Below are positions 6,369-16,900 of a stretch of DNA of 64,000 nt, piece after piece (within the stretch, counting starts at the first letter, position 1; the number at the start of each line of letters is the position of its first letter). Made by a program: the position numbers and the translations under genes. Origin of the DNA: Anaerolinea sp. (lineage in GTDB: Bacteria > Chloroflexota > Anaerolineae > Anaerolineales > Anaerolineaceae); NCBI GenBank assembly GCA_020725865.1, contig DYEC01000022.1:1-64000 (forward strand). Direction: 5' to 3'. Below the pieces are notes generated by a model that worked only from the letters and a program-made list of their open reading frames with translations, did no database searches and was not told the DNA's origin.

Positions 6369-8036
6369 TTACCACCCACTGGCAGCAAAAATACCCTCGA
6401 GTAAGAACTTGCGTTCTTCGGTGGTCATCGGACGAGGACGAGCAAAGTCCTCTAAGAGGGCGGTCAGCAATTCTGCTCCAATGTATTTTCCGTCATAGAA
6501 GATGTGGCGGTCAATAAATTCGCGTCGCGTGCCTGCTACTGGCACATCTAAAGCACCAGGGTTTTCCATATACATTTGGTCAAAGAACAGGTTGCCTAAT
6601 GCGTAGTGGACAAAGTGGCTGCCTACAAATGTCATTGCCTGTGGGTAATGTCCCTGACTACCGCTGACGATCACTGCGCCGGCTTTTGCTAGCTCCTCAA
6701 AATCGCGTTGCTGTGCTGGTGTGGGTTTATAGACATAGTATTCGAAGTATTGCAAGGTCACAATGGGAAGATAACCTTCAGAGAGCAGTTGTTGGATTTG
6801 TGATTTCATTGTTTCAAATTGGCAGGGTGCGACGCCGAATTCTTCGTCAGTAGCCCAAATATTTGGCGGTCCTGCCAGATTACAGCCTAGAAACGCCAGC
6901 CGGTTACCATTATGTTCGATGAGAAGGGGGCTGCGTGCTGCGTTCAAATTTTCACCGGCGCCATAGTGTTTCATCCCATGTTGGTCATATAACTCGATAG
7001 TGTCCAGCAGGGCTTTACGCCGCCAGTCCATCAGGTGATTCCCTGTCAGCTCAACGATATCTGTTCCCACAACTTCAAGTAATTCAATATATTCAGGGCG
7101 GCTGCAGAAGATTAGACTGGTTTGATAAGGGTTTGCAGGGGGGCAGTTTTCTTCAAAAGCCACTTCGTTACTGATATGGGTCAGATCAGCATCGCGCAAC
7201 CATGTTCCGATATCCCGTGCAGGATAATCCATCCCTAACTTTTCCATTTTTGCGCCGGTTGCCCGCACTAGAGCAGTTGTCCCGGTCAGGACCAGGGTTG
7301 TCATCTTGGTGGGGTCGAAGTTCCCGGAGGGGAGACAAAATCCCTCCGGATTCCGGTTATTTACCCAGCCGATGGGGACGGTCAGGGGGTATTGAGCCGG
7401 ATTAAAACCGCGGTCGAATGGAGACATTCCGTTAACCCGCAGTACTTTCCAGCGTGGTTCTACCTGTTCGAATGGTATGATTGCCCAGGCAGGACGATTC
7501 TGCCAGGCATATTCCAGCAGAAGGTTATCCGTTAATTCCTGCACCGAAGTGACTGCTGGCATTCCCCAAAGCGCGCTGAAGACCTGTTGAGTGTTGTGGG
7601 TTAATAACAGGGGCTTACCCTCAAACAACCCCGTGCTTTTACCTTGCCAGAAGAGCTTCAAATCACTCAGGGAAACCTCATCCTCAATTGTAGGAAACGG
7701 GGCGACCAGCGCATATACCCAGAGGCTGACGGCCTTTTCCGGGGTAACAGTACCCAATTGAAACGCATTGGTTTGCTGATTATCTACAACGATGACATTT
7801 TCCGGCGGTTTAAACTGCTCACGGAAACCTGCTGGCAATCCATTCTCAATATAGATCAGGGTGGAGTGATTGGTGGGGGTTTCTAGTGACAGATCGGCAG
7901 GCTGAGATGCAGGCTGAATTGGGGTCAATGTTGCTTCAAGCAATGGGTCATTGGATGGCGCAGTTGACAGGCGACAGGCAGCACCTCCTAGCACAATCAT
8001 TGAGATGCAAATTATCAGATAGCGCCGTACACCCAT
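6369..8036 (-). CDS. CapA-like metallophosphatase-fold lipoprotein (copy 2)
   Basis: About 555 residues. The N-terminal hydrophobic stretch ends in LGGAAC, a lipobox, so it is probably anchored on the outer face of the membrane. Residues about 60-230 form a module resembling a periplasmic-binding-protein lobe. The second half (about 235-540) is the CapA/PgsA calcineurin-like fold, with TGNHLMDW, LAFLGCN, VTLQYFEYY, VSGSQGHYPQ and HYALGNLFFDQM. CapA proteins take part in poly-gamma-glutamate or other polymer production at the surface; the substrate here is unknown. The ATG at 8036 follows the stop codon of the upstream paralogue (TGAAATG), so translation is coupled; an in-frame TTG 21 bases earlier is less likely. 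No capB or capC synthetase genes are in the window. Confidence 0.8.
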   Translation of the reverse strand: MGVRRYLIICISMIVLGGAACRLSTAPSNDPLLEATLTPIQPASQPADLSLETPTNHSTLIYIENGLPAGFREQFKPPENVIVVDNQQTNAFQLGTVTPEKAVSLWVYALVAPFPTIEDEVSLSDLKLFWQGKSTGLFEGKPLLLTHNTQQVFSALWGMPAVTSVQELTDNLLLEYAWQNRPAWAIIPFEQVEPRWKVLRVNGMSPFDRGFNPAQYPLTVPIGWVNNRNPEGFCLPSGNFDPTKMTTLVLTGTTALVRATGAKMEKLGMDYPARDIGTWLRDADLTHISNEVAFEENCPPANPYQTSLIFCSRPEYIELLEVVGTDIVELTGNHLMDWRRKALLDTIELYDQHGMKHYGAGENLNAARSPLLIEHNGNRLAFLGCNLAGPPNIWATDEEFGVAPCQFETMKSQIQQLLSEGYLPIVTLQYFEYYVYKPTPAQQRDFEELAKAGAVIVSGSQGHYPQAMTFVGSHFVHYALGNLFFDQMYMENPGALDVPVAGTRREFIDRHIFYDGKYIGAELLTALLEDFARPRPMTTEERKFLLEGIFAASGW

Positions 8037-8037
8037 T

Positions 8038-9702
8038 TCACCATACACATTCACCAAATACTCGTTTGAGCAGTTTCTCGCGTTCTTGTGAAGTCATCAA
8101 TCTGGGGCGGGCGTAATCTTCAAGAATGATAGTGATCAGCTCGGTGCTGATATGGCGGCCGTTGTAAAAAATGTGCCGGTCAATAAACGCCTGCCGATTC
8201 CATTTGTCCATTTGGTCAAAAAACAAATTACCTAAGCCGTAGTGGACAAAACGCCCATCTACAAATGTCATTCCTTGCGGGTAATGCGCCTGACTTCCAC
8301 TGACAATCACAGCTCCTGCTTGTGCGATTGCCTGGAAATCAACACGTTGACTGGATTGTGGTGTGAACATCTCCGCTTCGAAGTGTTGAAAGGTGACAAT
8401 TGGGATTATGCCTTTTTCCAACAGAGCAGCAATTTGCTCTTTCATTTCGTTTAGATCGCACGGCGCGGCGCCTGGATGTTCGTCTGTTGCCAGAGCAATC
8501 TCTGGACCAACTGCGTTACACCCCAAAAAAGCAAACCGGTTGCTGTTATATTCCATAAGGAGCGGACGCTGTGCGTCTTTTCGATTTAACCCGCCGCCGT
8601 ACACGGGTAATTTGTTTTCTTCGTATAACCTTAATGTATAAATAAAAGGTTCTTCGCCCCAATCCAGCAAGTGGTTGCCGGTCAATTCGATGACATCAGT
8701 TCCAACGTATTTTAGCAATTCGATATAAGAAGGGTCGCTACAGAATCTCATCTCACGCCGGACTGGTTGAGCTGATGGACAATCTTCCCAGAAAGAAACT
8801 TCGTTGCTGATGTGTAGTATATCAGCGCCCTTCAGGATTGCAGCAATATCTTGTGCGGGGTATGTGATGCCCTTTTCCTCCATGCGCAGTGCAAAATAGC
8901 GCACCATTGCTGTCGTTCCTGTTAAGATCAATGAGGTCATTTTGCTGGAGTCATAATTGCTGATTGGTAAGTTCAAATGAGCGTTTGGATCTGTCAGGCC
9001 GGGGTTGGGAGCCACAATCCCAAAGTGCACAATCAGAGGATATGTATCCGTGCTGAAACTTTTATCCAGTGGTGATGTGCCATTTACTTTTAAAACCTTC
9101 CATCGTGGCTGTAATTCTTCAAATGGGATCAACGCCCAAGAAGGCTGGGTGTTCCAGGCTGTTTCAAGAATTTCCTCACGCTTGACCACCTTTACCGCTT
9201 TGGGGTCGGGCGTTCCCCATAATGTGGCGAAAGCCGAAAGTGTGCTTTCTTCAAGCAATATCGGACTGCCATTGAAAGCTGCAAGTTCTTTTTCACCTTT
9301 CCATGCAGCGAGCAGATCATCTAGAAGAACGTCATCCAACAGCGTTGGAAAAGGTGCTGTCAGTACATATATCCAGGTGGTTTGCGGTGTGTCTCCATTC
9401 TGTATCACGTCCAGTGAAAAATCGGCAGCAGTGCGATTTTCTGATATGGCTACACTAGATATATCTTTTATCTGTTTGAGCAAATCTCCGGGTGCGGATG
9501 GTGCCACCCACAGGCGAAAAAGGGGTTCGCTGGGATGGGGGGGCATTGCGGGAATAGGAGTTTCGGAAGGAGCAGGGGATTGTGTGAATAATGTAGTTGG
9601 ATTACCAACAGCCCCGTTTGTGTCTTTGCTTTCGGATGCCGGAACACATCCAACCAGTAAAATCAGCATTGTCAGCGAAATGAGAAACCAACGATAAAGC
9701 AC
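8038..9702 (-). CDS. CapA-like metallophosphatase-fold lipoprotein (copy 1)
   Basis: A 554-residue paralogue of the next gene, colinear over its full length. The signal ends in LLVGC, a clear lipobox. An N-terminal binding-protein-like module covers about residues 50-230. The CapA fold follows, with TGNHLLDWGEE, FAFLGCN, IVTFQHFEAEM, VSGSQAHYPQG and HYGLGNLFFDQM. The start is GTG at 9702, preceded by AGGAG at 7 bases. Both copies keep the same order of motifs, so they arose by tandem duplication of an already fused gene. They may act as a pair or on related polymers. Confidence 0.8.
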   Translation of the reverse strand: MLYRWFLISLTMLILLVGCVPASESKDTNGAVGNPTTLFTQSPAPSETPIPAMPPHPSEPLFRLWVAPSAPGDLLKQIKDISSVAISENRTAADFSLDVIQNGDTPQTTWIYVLTAPFPTLLDDVLLDDLLAAWKGEKELAAFNGSPILLEESTLSAFATLWGTPDPKAVKVVKREEILETAWNTQPSWALIPFEELQPRWKVLKVNGTSPLDKSFSTDTYPLIVHFGIVAPNPGLTDPNAHLNLPISNYDSSKMTSLILTGTTAMVRYFALRMEEKGITYPAQDIAAILKGADILHISNEVSFWEDCPSAQPVRREMRFCSDPSYIELLKYVGTDVIELTGNHLLDWGEEPFIYTLRLYEENKLPVYGGGLNRKDAQRPLLMEYNSNRFAFLGCNAVGPEIALATDEHPGAAPCDLNEMKEQIAALLEKGIIPIVTFQHFEAEMFTPQSSQRVDFQAIAQAGAVIVSGSQAHYPQGMTFVDGRFVHYGLGNLFFDQMDKWNRQAFIDRHIFYNGRHISTELITIILEDYARPRLMTSQEREKLLKRVFGECVW

Positions 9703-9796
9703 AAAAGGCTCCTGTTTTGGAGATGGTTCTAATTATACTCTTGGGTTTGTCAAACGTTACAAAGTGAACCTGATAGTTCTTGAGAGCAAAAGCTCT

Positions 9797-9802
9797 TATA
9801 AT
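9797..9802 (+). promoter_or_regulatory. Candidate -10 box for the thiolase gene
   Basis: A perfect TATAAT lies 49 bases upstream of the thiolase ATG and overlaps a small inverted repeat (AGAGC-AAAA-GCTCT, 9783-9796) that could be an operator. No good -35 at 17 bases was found. On the opposite strand another TATAAT (9732-9737) could serve the CapA pair. Confidence 0.4.
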
Positions 9803-9851
9803 CAAACGTGATCGTTGTGTTCACATCTCTCTGCAGAAAGGTGCAAACCCC

Positions 9852-11006
9852 ATGCGTGAAGTTGCTATTCTGGGAATTGGTCAAACGAAAATCGAAGAGC
9901 GGTGGGAAAAATCTCTGCGTGAACTGGCAGGTGATGCGGTGCTGGGTGCGCTGAATGATGCCGGAATCAATCATGTGGATAGCATTTTTGTTGGCAACAT
10001 GATGTCAGGCTCTGCAAATCGTCAGCAGCATTTAGGCGCATATATTGCAGATTGGGTTGGACAGCGTTTTTCCGAAGGACTGCGCGTTGAAGCTGCTTGT
10101 TCTTCTGGGGCAGCGGCTTTTCGTTCTGCGCTGATGGCAGTTGCCTCGGGTGAAGTGGATACGGCGGTAGCTGTGGGTGTGGAAAAGATGACCGACTCGC
10201 CTACCGCTGAGATAACTGCTCAACTAGCTACAGCGGCAGATGCCGACTGGGAAGTGGATCAGGGGGTTTCCTTTGTAGCTTTGAATGCGTTAATCATGCG
10301 GCGATACATGTATGAATACAATTGGAAAAAGGAGGACTTTGCGCCTTTTTCTATCAATGCTCACGCCAATGGCGCCCATAATCCCTACGCCCGTTTTCAG
10401 GAACCGATCACAGAAAAAGCGTACGCACGAGCACCGATGATTGCAGACCCTATCAATTTGCTGGATGCCTCACCGATGGGCGATGGCGCAGCAGCGGCTA
10501 TTTTGGTGCCAGCCGAAGCTTTACGCAGGAGTGGAGGACGGGTTATTAAGGTGTTAGGGTCTGCTGCAGCAACTGACACGATTGCAATCCATGACCGCAC
10601 AGTTCCATTGTGGCTGACAGCCGCCGAAAAATCCGCCCGACAGGCTTATGCTCAAGCGAGGATAGGACCAGAAGATATTGATCTTTTTGAGTTACACGAT
10701 GCCTTCACCATTATGTCTGCCCTATCGTTAGAGGCATGTGGATTTGCGGAAAGGGGACAGGGTCCGCGTCTGGCGCTGGATGGAGAGATTACGCCGAAAG
10801 GACGGATTCCAATCGCCACGCGCGGCGGGTTAAAGGCACGCGGTCATCCTGTTGGGGCGACCGGAATGTATCAGATTGTTGAGGTTGTTCAACAACTACG
10901 CGGTGAGGCAGGCGCCACACAGGTTGAAGATGCCCGTATAGGAATGACACAAAATATCGGCGGTAGTGGTTCTAATATTATTATTCATATTCTGGGTGTA
11001 GAATAA
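9852..11006 (+). CDS. Thiolase-family protein (SCP2/archaeal type acetyl-CoA acyltransferase)
   Basis: A 384-residue cytoplasmic protein of the thiolase superfamily. The nucleophilic Cys sits in EAACSSGAAAF (about residue 80), with the conserved HDAF and GHPVGATG histidine motifs. The final CGGxG cysteine motif of classical thiolases is replaced by NIGGSGSN, as in SCP2-type and archaeal acetoacetyl-CoA thiolases. It would cleave or form a carbon-carbon bond in a 3-oxoacyl-CoA. The usual DUF35 or HMG-CoA synthase partner is not adjacent. The ATG at 9852 is chosen because MREVAILGIGQTK is the typical beginning and GAAAGGTG stands 9 bases before it; an earlier in-frame start would add 24 atypical residues. 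Confidence 0.85.
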   Translation: MREVAILGIGQTKIEERWEKSLRELAGDAVLGALNDAGINHVDSIFVGNMMSGSANRQQHLGAYIADWVGQRFSEGLRVEAACSSGAAAFRSALMAVASGEVDTAVAVGVEKMTDSPTAEITAQLATAADADWEVDQGVSFVALNALIMRRYMYEYNWKKEDFAPFSINAHANGAHNPYARFQEPITEKAYARAPMIADPINLLDASPMGDGAAAAILVPAEALRRSGGRVIKVLGSAAATDTIAIHDRTVPLWLTAAEKSARQAYAQARIGPEDIDLFELHDAFTIMSALSLEACGFAERGQGPRLALDGEITPKGRIPIATRGGLKARGHPVGATGMYQIVEVVQQLRGEAGATQVEDARIGMTQNIGGSGSNIIIHILGVE

Positions 11007-11017
11007 TTTAATCCTGT

Positions 11018-11878
11018 ATGCCCGAACTATCGCTTGAGCGGTTGAAAGCTCATCGCGCTCGTATGTTTCGCATTTTGCCGGAATTACGCCTGCATACTCT
11101 AGAGCAGGCAGTGCGATTTGTCAATGAGCGCGGCTTTGTTTTCTTCTGGCCGGTCAAGGGTTTTCCTTTTCCATCCTTATGGGTAGCAACAGCTGGAGAC
11201 CGTCCAGTTGCAGATGAACATGATGACCCCGGTCATATTACCTGGAACTGGAAGGATGGCCTTCTAGGGAAAAAAGTCTGGTATTACGGGCGTGTGTTGT
11301 TGCGGCGCAACATGATGATCTCTCTCACATCTTTGCCGTATTTCTATGCGCTTTCACCAAATTATGGTGATTATGAAAATGATTACCTGATTGATTACCA
11401 ACAAGGTTTGCTGACAGCCGATGCACGGGCTGTTTATGAAGCCCTGCTCAAAAAAGGTGCATTGGATACCCTGTCTTTGCGCCGGGCTGCGCACATGGAA
11501 GACATATCCTGCAATAACCGTTTCAACCGCGCCCTGGATGAATTGCAGACCACCTTTCGTATTCTGCCGGTGGCGGTAGCACCGGTAGGTGCCTGGCGTT
11601 ATGCGTTTATCTATGATATCGTCGCCCGACATTTCCCTGAACTGGTTGAGCAAGCACAGCCGATTAGTGAAAAAGGAGCCCGCCTGCATCTGGCGCAGTG
11701 CTATTTTGAAGCACTTGGTGCGAGTACCCTGACAGAATTTAAAAAAATGTTCAAATGGCAAGAAGCTGATTGCCAAAGGGTGATTCAAACTCTTATCAAT
11801 GAAGGGTTCATTGTAGAAGTCAAACAAACAGGGAAAGAGGCGAACACTCTTTCCCTGCCGGAACTTGTTACTTTATAG
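11018..11878 (+). CDS. Winged-helix protein of the AlkZ/YcaQ type
   Basis: A 286-residue protein that resembles the winged-helix (HTH_42, DUF1006) family including the DNA glycosylases AlkZ and YcaQ, which release alkylated bases and unhook cross-links. Features seen are an RGFVFFWPVKG segment near residue 35, WNWKDGLLGKK, and two winged-helix-like segments (about 150-200 and 235-275). The catalytic QxQ or QxD pair of proven glycosylases was not located, so the activity is open. The gene lies 11 bases after the thiolase gene and is probably cotranscribed although functionally unrelated. No strong ribosome site is visible. Confidence 0.6.
   Translation: MPELSLERLKAHRARMFRILPELRLHTLEQAVRFVNERGFVFFWPVKGFPFPSLWVATAGDRPVADEHDDPGHITWNWKDGLLGKKVWYYGRVLLRRNMMISLTSLPYFYALSPNYGDYENDYLIDYQQGLLTADARAVYEALLKKGALDTLSLRRAAHMEDISCNNRFNRALDELQTTFRILPVAVAPVGAWRYAFIYDIVARHFPELVEQAQPISEKGARLHLAQCYFEALGASTLTEFKKMFKWQEADCQRVIQTLINEGFIVEVKQTGKEANTLSLPELVTL
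11829..11857. repeat. Perfect 11-bp inverted repeat inside the 3' end of the winged-helix gene
   Basis: CAGGGAAAGAG and CTCTTTCCCTG are separated by 7 bases inside the last codons of the winged-helix gene, just before it converges with the adenine deaminase gene. There is no T-run of terminator length, but the stem may stabilise or stop the RNAs of both converging genes. Confidence 0.5.
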
Positions 11879-11899
11879 CTTTTTCTTCAGCTAACAGGT

Positions 11900-13702
11900 T
11901 TACTCACTTTCAAATAAGGGCAGAATTTTCATTGCAGGGACGGCAACCAGCCCCATATCGGTTAATCGCAATTCGGGGATGACAGAAAGCGGTAACAGAT
12001 TAAACCCCATATAGGGGATGCCCCAATTTTTAGCTTTCCAGGTCTCGTTGAAATGTTCAGATTCTTCTTTTACTTCGGTGGCTCGCTTATCGGAAATCAG
12101 ACCGGCGATTGGTAATGCTACCAATGCCTCAACTTTTCCGTTTTCAACAATGACTAGCCCACCGTTATTTTCCTTAATTGTCTCGACTGCCAGACGCATG
12201 TCACTTTCGTTTGCACCAGCCACAATAATATTGTGAGCATCATGACCGACACTGCTGGCAACTGCACCGCTACGCAGGTTGAATCCCTGCAATAAACCAT
12301 ATCCTACTCTCCCTGAGCCTTGGTGGCGTTCAACAACGCTCAGAAAGCACAAGTCGTGCTTTTCAAAATGTTCCTGCCAACTCCTACCGGCTTCCAAGAC
12401 GACTTTCTTGTGGAAGGTGACGATTCCGGGTGGAGCGACCTGGATCACATTTGCAGTGACTTCTTGCCTTGGAAGCTCTGGCGTCAGTCTGAGCTGTGTA
12501 CCCAGTTTGACAGTTTGATAGGCTGCTTTGGGGTATTTCCAGCGATTTTCGAGCTGCTCTTCCAGTAGCGGGGTGATCTTGTGGTCCTCAACCATTAACT
12601 GACCGCCGTACCAGGTATTTTGCACTTCCAGACTGTCATTGAGCAAGACAATGTCCGCCCGGCGGGAGTGACCCAGCCCGCCGATTTCGCCATCCATGTG
12701 GTACCGTGTAGCTGGGTGCAGCGAACCCATGCTCCATGCAGTTAACGGGTTGATCCCCAGCCGGACTGCTTCGCGCACGCACCAATCCAATCCAAAGAGG
12801 AATAAGTCATCGGCATCGCGATCATCCGTGCATAAACACAGGCGTTTGGTGCTAATACCCAACTCGGTTGCAACTTTGATGATCCCGGGCAAGGAGTGCC
12901 ATGGGGTACTGGGGTTACCCGCGCGCATGAAGACCCACAATCCTGCTTCAACAAAGTCTTCGGCAATATCACGGTCAATTGCTTCATGGGTATCAGTGAC
13001 CCCTGCAGCGGCATAAGCTGCAACGAACTCTCGCCCATAGCAATGCCCACAGACAGGCAAGCCACGCTTTAATGCTTCAGCAATCACGGCGTGGCTGCGG
13101 GGGTCACTATAATAGACTGGCACATAATCCATTTTCTCGCCCAGCGCCACCGCTTCGGGCCAGGCTTGAAAAATCGCTCCGATTTTTTCTGGCGTCAGAT
13201 CACCGCCGGCTGTTTCCAGGTCGGGGGAAGTGGAAGGTACGGTGCTGGGCACGGTTAGAAACACCGATAATGGTGCATGACGGGCATCTTCCAGCATCCA
13301 CTCGATCCCTTCCCGGTCGGCAACATTGGCAATTTCATGGCTATCACAGAAGATGGTGGTATTTCCATTCAACAAGGCGGCTTCTGCATAGGCGCACACC
13401 GTCATCATGCTGCTTTCCACGTGAATGTGTGGATCAACTAGTCCAGGTGCCAAGATACCCCCCTTTGCATCGTAGAAAACTGTTCCCTCTGCCCGTTTTG
13501 CAGTACCGGCAGGTTGAACAGCCGCAATTCGTCCATGTTTGATAAGAATTTCCTTGTTTTCCAGAATGCGCTCTGTATAAGTAGAAAGCACACGCGCGCC
13601 GGTAATCACCAGATCGGCTGCTACGCGTCCAGCGGCTACATCTGCCAGTGCGCGTGTGACTGTGTGCAATGGGGGAACAGAAAATCTTGTGATGCGGTTC
13701 AT
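11900..13702 (-). CDS. ade: Adenine deaminase
   Basis: A 600-residue amidohydrolase that converts adenine to hypoxanthine in purine salvage. The metal-binding start of the barrel reads [15 protein letters not shown] (about residue 90), followed by DSHEIANV, the HCYGRE histidine motif, [10 protein letters not shown], and the C-terminal domain with [13 protein letters not shown], all typical of Ade. Length fits the family (about 570-600). The ATG at 13702 is preceded by AGGAGG at 6 bases, whereas an upstream in-frame codon lacks a ribosome site. A near-consensus sigma-70 promoter lies upstream, leaving a leader of about 80 bases. I looked for a purine riboswitch in the leader and did not recognise one. 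Confidence 0.95.
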   Translation of the reverse strand: MNRITRFSVPPLHTVTRALADVAAGRVAADLVITGARVLSTYTERILENKEILIKHGRIAAVQPAGTAKRAEGTVFYDAKGGILAPGLVDPHIHVESSMMTVCAYAEAALLNGNTTIFCDSHEIANVADREGIEWMLEDARHAPLSVFLTVPSTVPSTSPDLETAGGDLTPEKIGAIFQAWPEAVALGEKMDYVPVYYSDPRSHAVIAEALKRGLPVCGHCYGREFVAAYAAAGVTDTHEAIDRDIAEDFVEAGLWVFMRAGNPSTPWHSLPGIIKVATELGISTKRLCLCTDDRDADDLFLFGLDWCVREAVRLGINPLTAWSMGSLHPATRYHMDGEIGGLGHSRRADIVLLNDSLEVQNTWYGGQLMVEDHKITPLLEEQLENRWKYPKAAYQTVKLGTQLRLTPELPRQEVTANVIQVAPPGIVTFHKKVVLEAGRSWQEHFEKHDLCFLSVVERHQGSGRVGYGLLQGFNLRSGAVASSVGHDAHNIIVAGANESDMRLAVETIKENNGGLVIVENGKVEALVALPIAGLISDKRATEVKEESEHFNETWKAKNWGIPYMGFNLLPLSVIPELRLTDMGLVAVPAMKILPLFESE

Positions 13703-13789
13703 AAACGCCTCCTGTAAAAATTCGAAAAGCAACTATGCCACTCGAAACCTCGGACAATACTATCTAACTGATTTTCATCGGGTGATTTT

Positions 13790-13818
13790 ATCATAGTTAC
13801 AGCTCGGAAATTTGTCAA
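13790..13818 (-). promoter_or_regulatory. Sigma-70 promoter of ade
   Basis: On the minus strand TTGACA (13818-13813) and TATGAT (13795-13790) are separated by 17 bases. The predicted transcription start is near 13783, about 80 bases before the ade start codon. Confidence 0.75.
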
Positions 13819-13898
13819 ACCATTAGAACCAGTTGCATTATTCTACCTGATTCATTTGCCTATTTTGATGGAAAAATTAGAGTACCAACGTTATGGTA

Positions 13899-13904
13899 TA
13901 TAAT
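13899..13904 (+). promoter_or_regulatory. Candidate -10 box of the GH13 gene
   Basis: A perfect TATAAT lies 35 bases before the ATG at 13940, with only a weak -35 (TTAGAG at 13877-13882). The AAAGGGAG ribosome site follows at 13926-13933. Together with the ade promoter this fills the 237-base divergent intergenic region. Confidence 0.45.
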
Positions 13905-13939
13905 CAAAATGCACATGTTATCACCAAAGGGAGTTTTTC

Positions 13940-16900
13940 ATGGAGTTTCACGTTTCTCGCCAAGCGCGCGATCGCTATCAGTTTGACCAAGCATTATTCA
14001 CTTTTTCGGGCAATGTCATTTTTGCTGACTTTTTTGCGGCTCGCCAGTTTGCCCAAAAGATAAACCAGAAACGTGATTTGGTTAACTTTCCTGAACAGGC
14101 TGTGAAAGCGGGACAGTTAAATGCATTAGGTTTAATTGACGAGATTCTTCACTATGTAGTTTCGCTTTATCGACACCAAAGAAATCCTCAGGTCATGCCA
14201 CAGGCATTGGAATGGCTGGAAAATCGGTTAGGGAAAGATACCCTCGAGAAAACGCTTTTACAGTTTACCCTGGAATTCCCCCCTCTAATGGTTTATCAGG
14301 GAAAGCAGAGCAATGATGCATACTTGCAAGGGGAGACAGGGGGGTATCCCAATCGTGCCGTTGTGCTGGAAGAGCTGTTGATGTTGTGGGTAACCAATTG
14401 CAATCCGGCTACTGATCATCTGAGGGAGTTGTTTGATGATTCTCATCTGTCGCGTGAAAGCGCTTATATTCCGGTTATCAAAGCTTTATATGAGTTTTTC
14501 GAAACACAGCCGCCTTTTGGACCCGATCAACAAAACTTGATGGATCTTTTACGTAGCCCCGCAGTTGCTGTGCCTTATTCGTTATTTGGTCAACTTGAAT
14601 ATATCCGTGAACGTTGGGCTGAATTGATTGGCAATTATCTCTATCGATTGCTTAGCGGTCTTGATCTCATAAAAGAGGAAGAAAAAACTCCTTTTTGGGG
14701 GCCAGGTCCAGTGCCAATACCTGTATATGATCGAGCCACGCTTGCTGATTTAGGGGAGCAGGAACGGTTCAGCCCGGATAGCGAATGGATGCCCCGATTG
14801 GTTCTGATTGCCAAAAATACTTACGTCTGGTTGGATCAACTCAGCAAAAAGTATCGTCAGAGCCTGACTCGGTTGGATCAGATACCTGATGAGGAATTAG
14901 ACACGCTTGCAAGATGGGGGTTTACCGGTCTCTGGCTAATTGGCATTTGGGAGCGTAGCCGGGCATCAGCACGTATAAAACAATTGTGCGGGAATCCAGA
15001 AGCAATTGCCTCGGCTTATTCGCTGGCGAGTTATCAAATTGCGCAGGATTTGGGAGGCGAAGAAGCCTACGAAAGCCTGCGCCAGCGTGCCTGGCAACGT
15101 GGTATTCGATTGGGGAGTGACATGGTTCCCAATCATATGGGAATTGACTCGGATTGGGTAATCCGTCACCCCGATTGGTTTATTTCTCTGGACTACAGCC
15201 CATTTGCTGCATATACTTTCAATGGACCAGATTTGTCCTCTGACCCGCAGGTAGGTATCTTTCTGGAGGATCACTATTACTCACGCAGCGATGCGGCAGT
15301 GGTTTTTAAGTGGGTTGATTATCGCACTGGGCAGACCCGCTATATTTATCATGGCAATGATGGAACCAACATGCCCTGGAACGATACCGCTCAGCTTAAT
15401 TATCTGAAACCTGAAGTGCGCGAAGCAGTCATTCAAACTATCCTGGACGTCGCCCGCAAGTTTCCCATCATTCGCTTTGACGCTGCTATGACCCTAACCA
15501 AACGCCATTATCAACGGCTCTGGTTTCCAGAACCGGGTAGTGGCGGGGACATTCCCTCACGAGCCGGGATGGGGTTGACCAAAGAACAGTTTGATGCTGC
15601 TATGCCGAACGAATTCTGGCGTGAGGTGGTTGACCGAGTGACTCGGGAGGTACCCGATACGTTGCTACTGGCAGAAGCTTTCTGGTTGATGGAGGGTTAC
15701 TTTGTCCGGACGCTGGGTATGCATCGTGTATATAACAGCGCTTTTATGAACCTATTGCGTAACGAAGAAAACGCAAAGTATCGAGCTCTAATGAAAAACA
15801 CACTGGAGTTTGATCCACAGATACTCAAGCGTTATGTTAATTTCATGAATAACCCAGATGAGCGGACTGCAGTTGATCAGTTTGGCAAGGGGGATAAATA
15901 TTTCGGCATTTGTGTTCTAATGGTCACAATGCCGGGGTTGCCTATGTTTGGGCATGGACAGATTGAGGGGTTCACTGAAAAATACGGCATGGAATTCCGG
16001 CGTGCTTATTGGGATGAACAGCCTGACTCTTATTTGATTGAACGTCATCAACGGGAGATTTTCCCGCTGCTGCATCGGCGAACTTTGTTCTCTGAATTGG
16101 AAAACTTTCTTTTGTATGACTTTTTTGACAGTAATGGTATTGTAAATGACGATGTGTTTGCCTATTCCAATGGAATAGGACACGAACGCGCTCTGGTAGT
16201 TTATCACAACAGGTATGCCAGTGCTCGGGGCTGGATACGAATGTCGGCTGCTTTTGCTCAGAAAAATGGAAAGGATGGTCAGCGCCATCTGGTTCAGCGC
16301 ACTCTCGGAGAAGGACTGGGATTATCAACGGATGCTAACATGTATGTCATCTTTCGAGACCACGCTAGTGGACTGGAACACATTCGCTCCTGCAGGGAAA
16401 TTCATGAGAAGGGGTTGTTTCTGGAGTTAAGTGCTTACAAATATTATGTCTTTATTGATTTTCGTCAGGTCGTAGATGATGATCAAGGGATTTATGAGAA
16501 GCTTTGCAGCTACCTCAATGGGCGTGGTGTACCGTCCATTGATGAGGCGCTTCGCGAACTTTTGCTGGCACCCATACAATTGCCATTTGAACAGATCGTC
16601 AACCCCGGGTATTTCAATTATTTGCTGGGGTTTCGCCTGCAAAAAGAACAAGATGCTCTGAAAAATGAGGTTTTGATCGAAGCCAGACAAAAATTGAATG
16701 CACTTTTGACAGCGATTGAACAGTATTTTGCGGGTGAGACGGAAAAAGGAGCAATTCTAGATGAAACGACAACACAGCTTGAGCATCTGCTGGTGCTTGA
16801 TGTGCTGGAACGTGTATACCCATTCCCTGCAGGGCGCATATATTCCGCAGCGTTAAGATATATAAAATCCGGTCTGTCATCAGATGAAAACTGGTATGTT

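Noticed and set aside
9005-9697. Open frame of 230 codons on the plus strand
   Set aside because: It is antisense to the CapA-like gene, has no recognisable protein motifs and no ribosome site.
9732-9753. TTGACA-TATAAT promoter for the CapA genes
   Set aside because: A TTGACA is present on the minus strand, but only 10 bases separate it from the TATAAT, far from the 17 needed.
13703-13789. Purine riboswitch in the ade leader
   Set aside because: The roughly 80-base leader shows neither the conserved purine-riboswitch core words nor a P1 stem; only the promoter and ribosome site were found.
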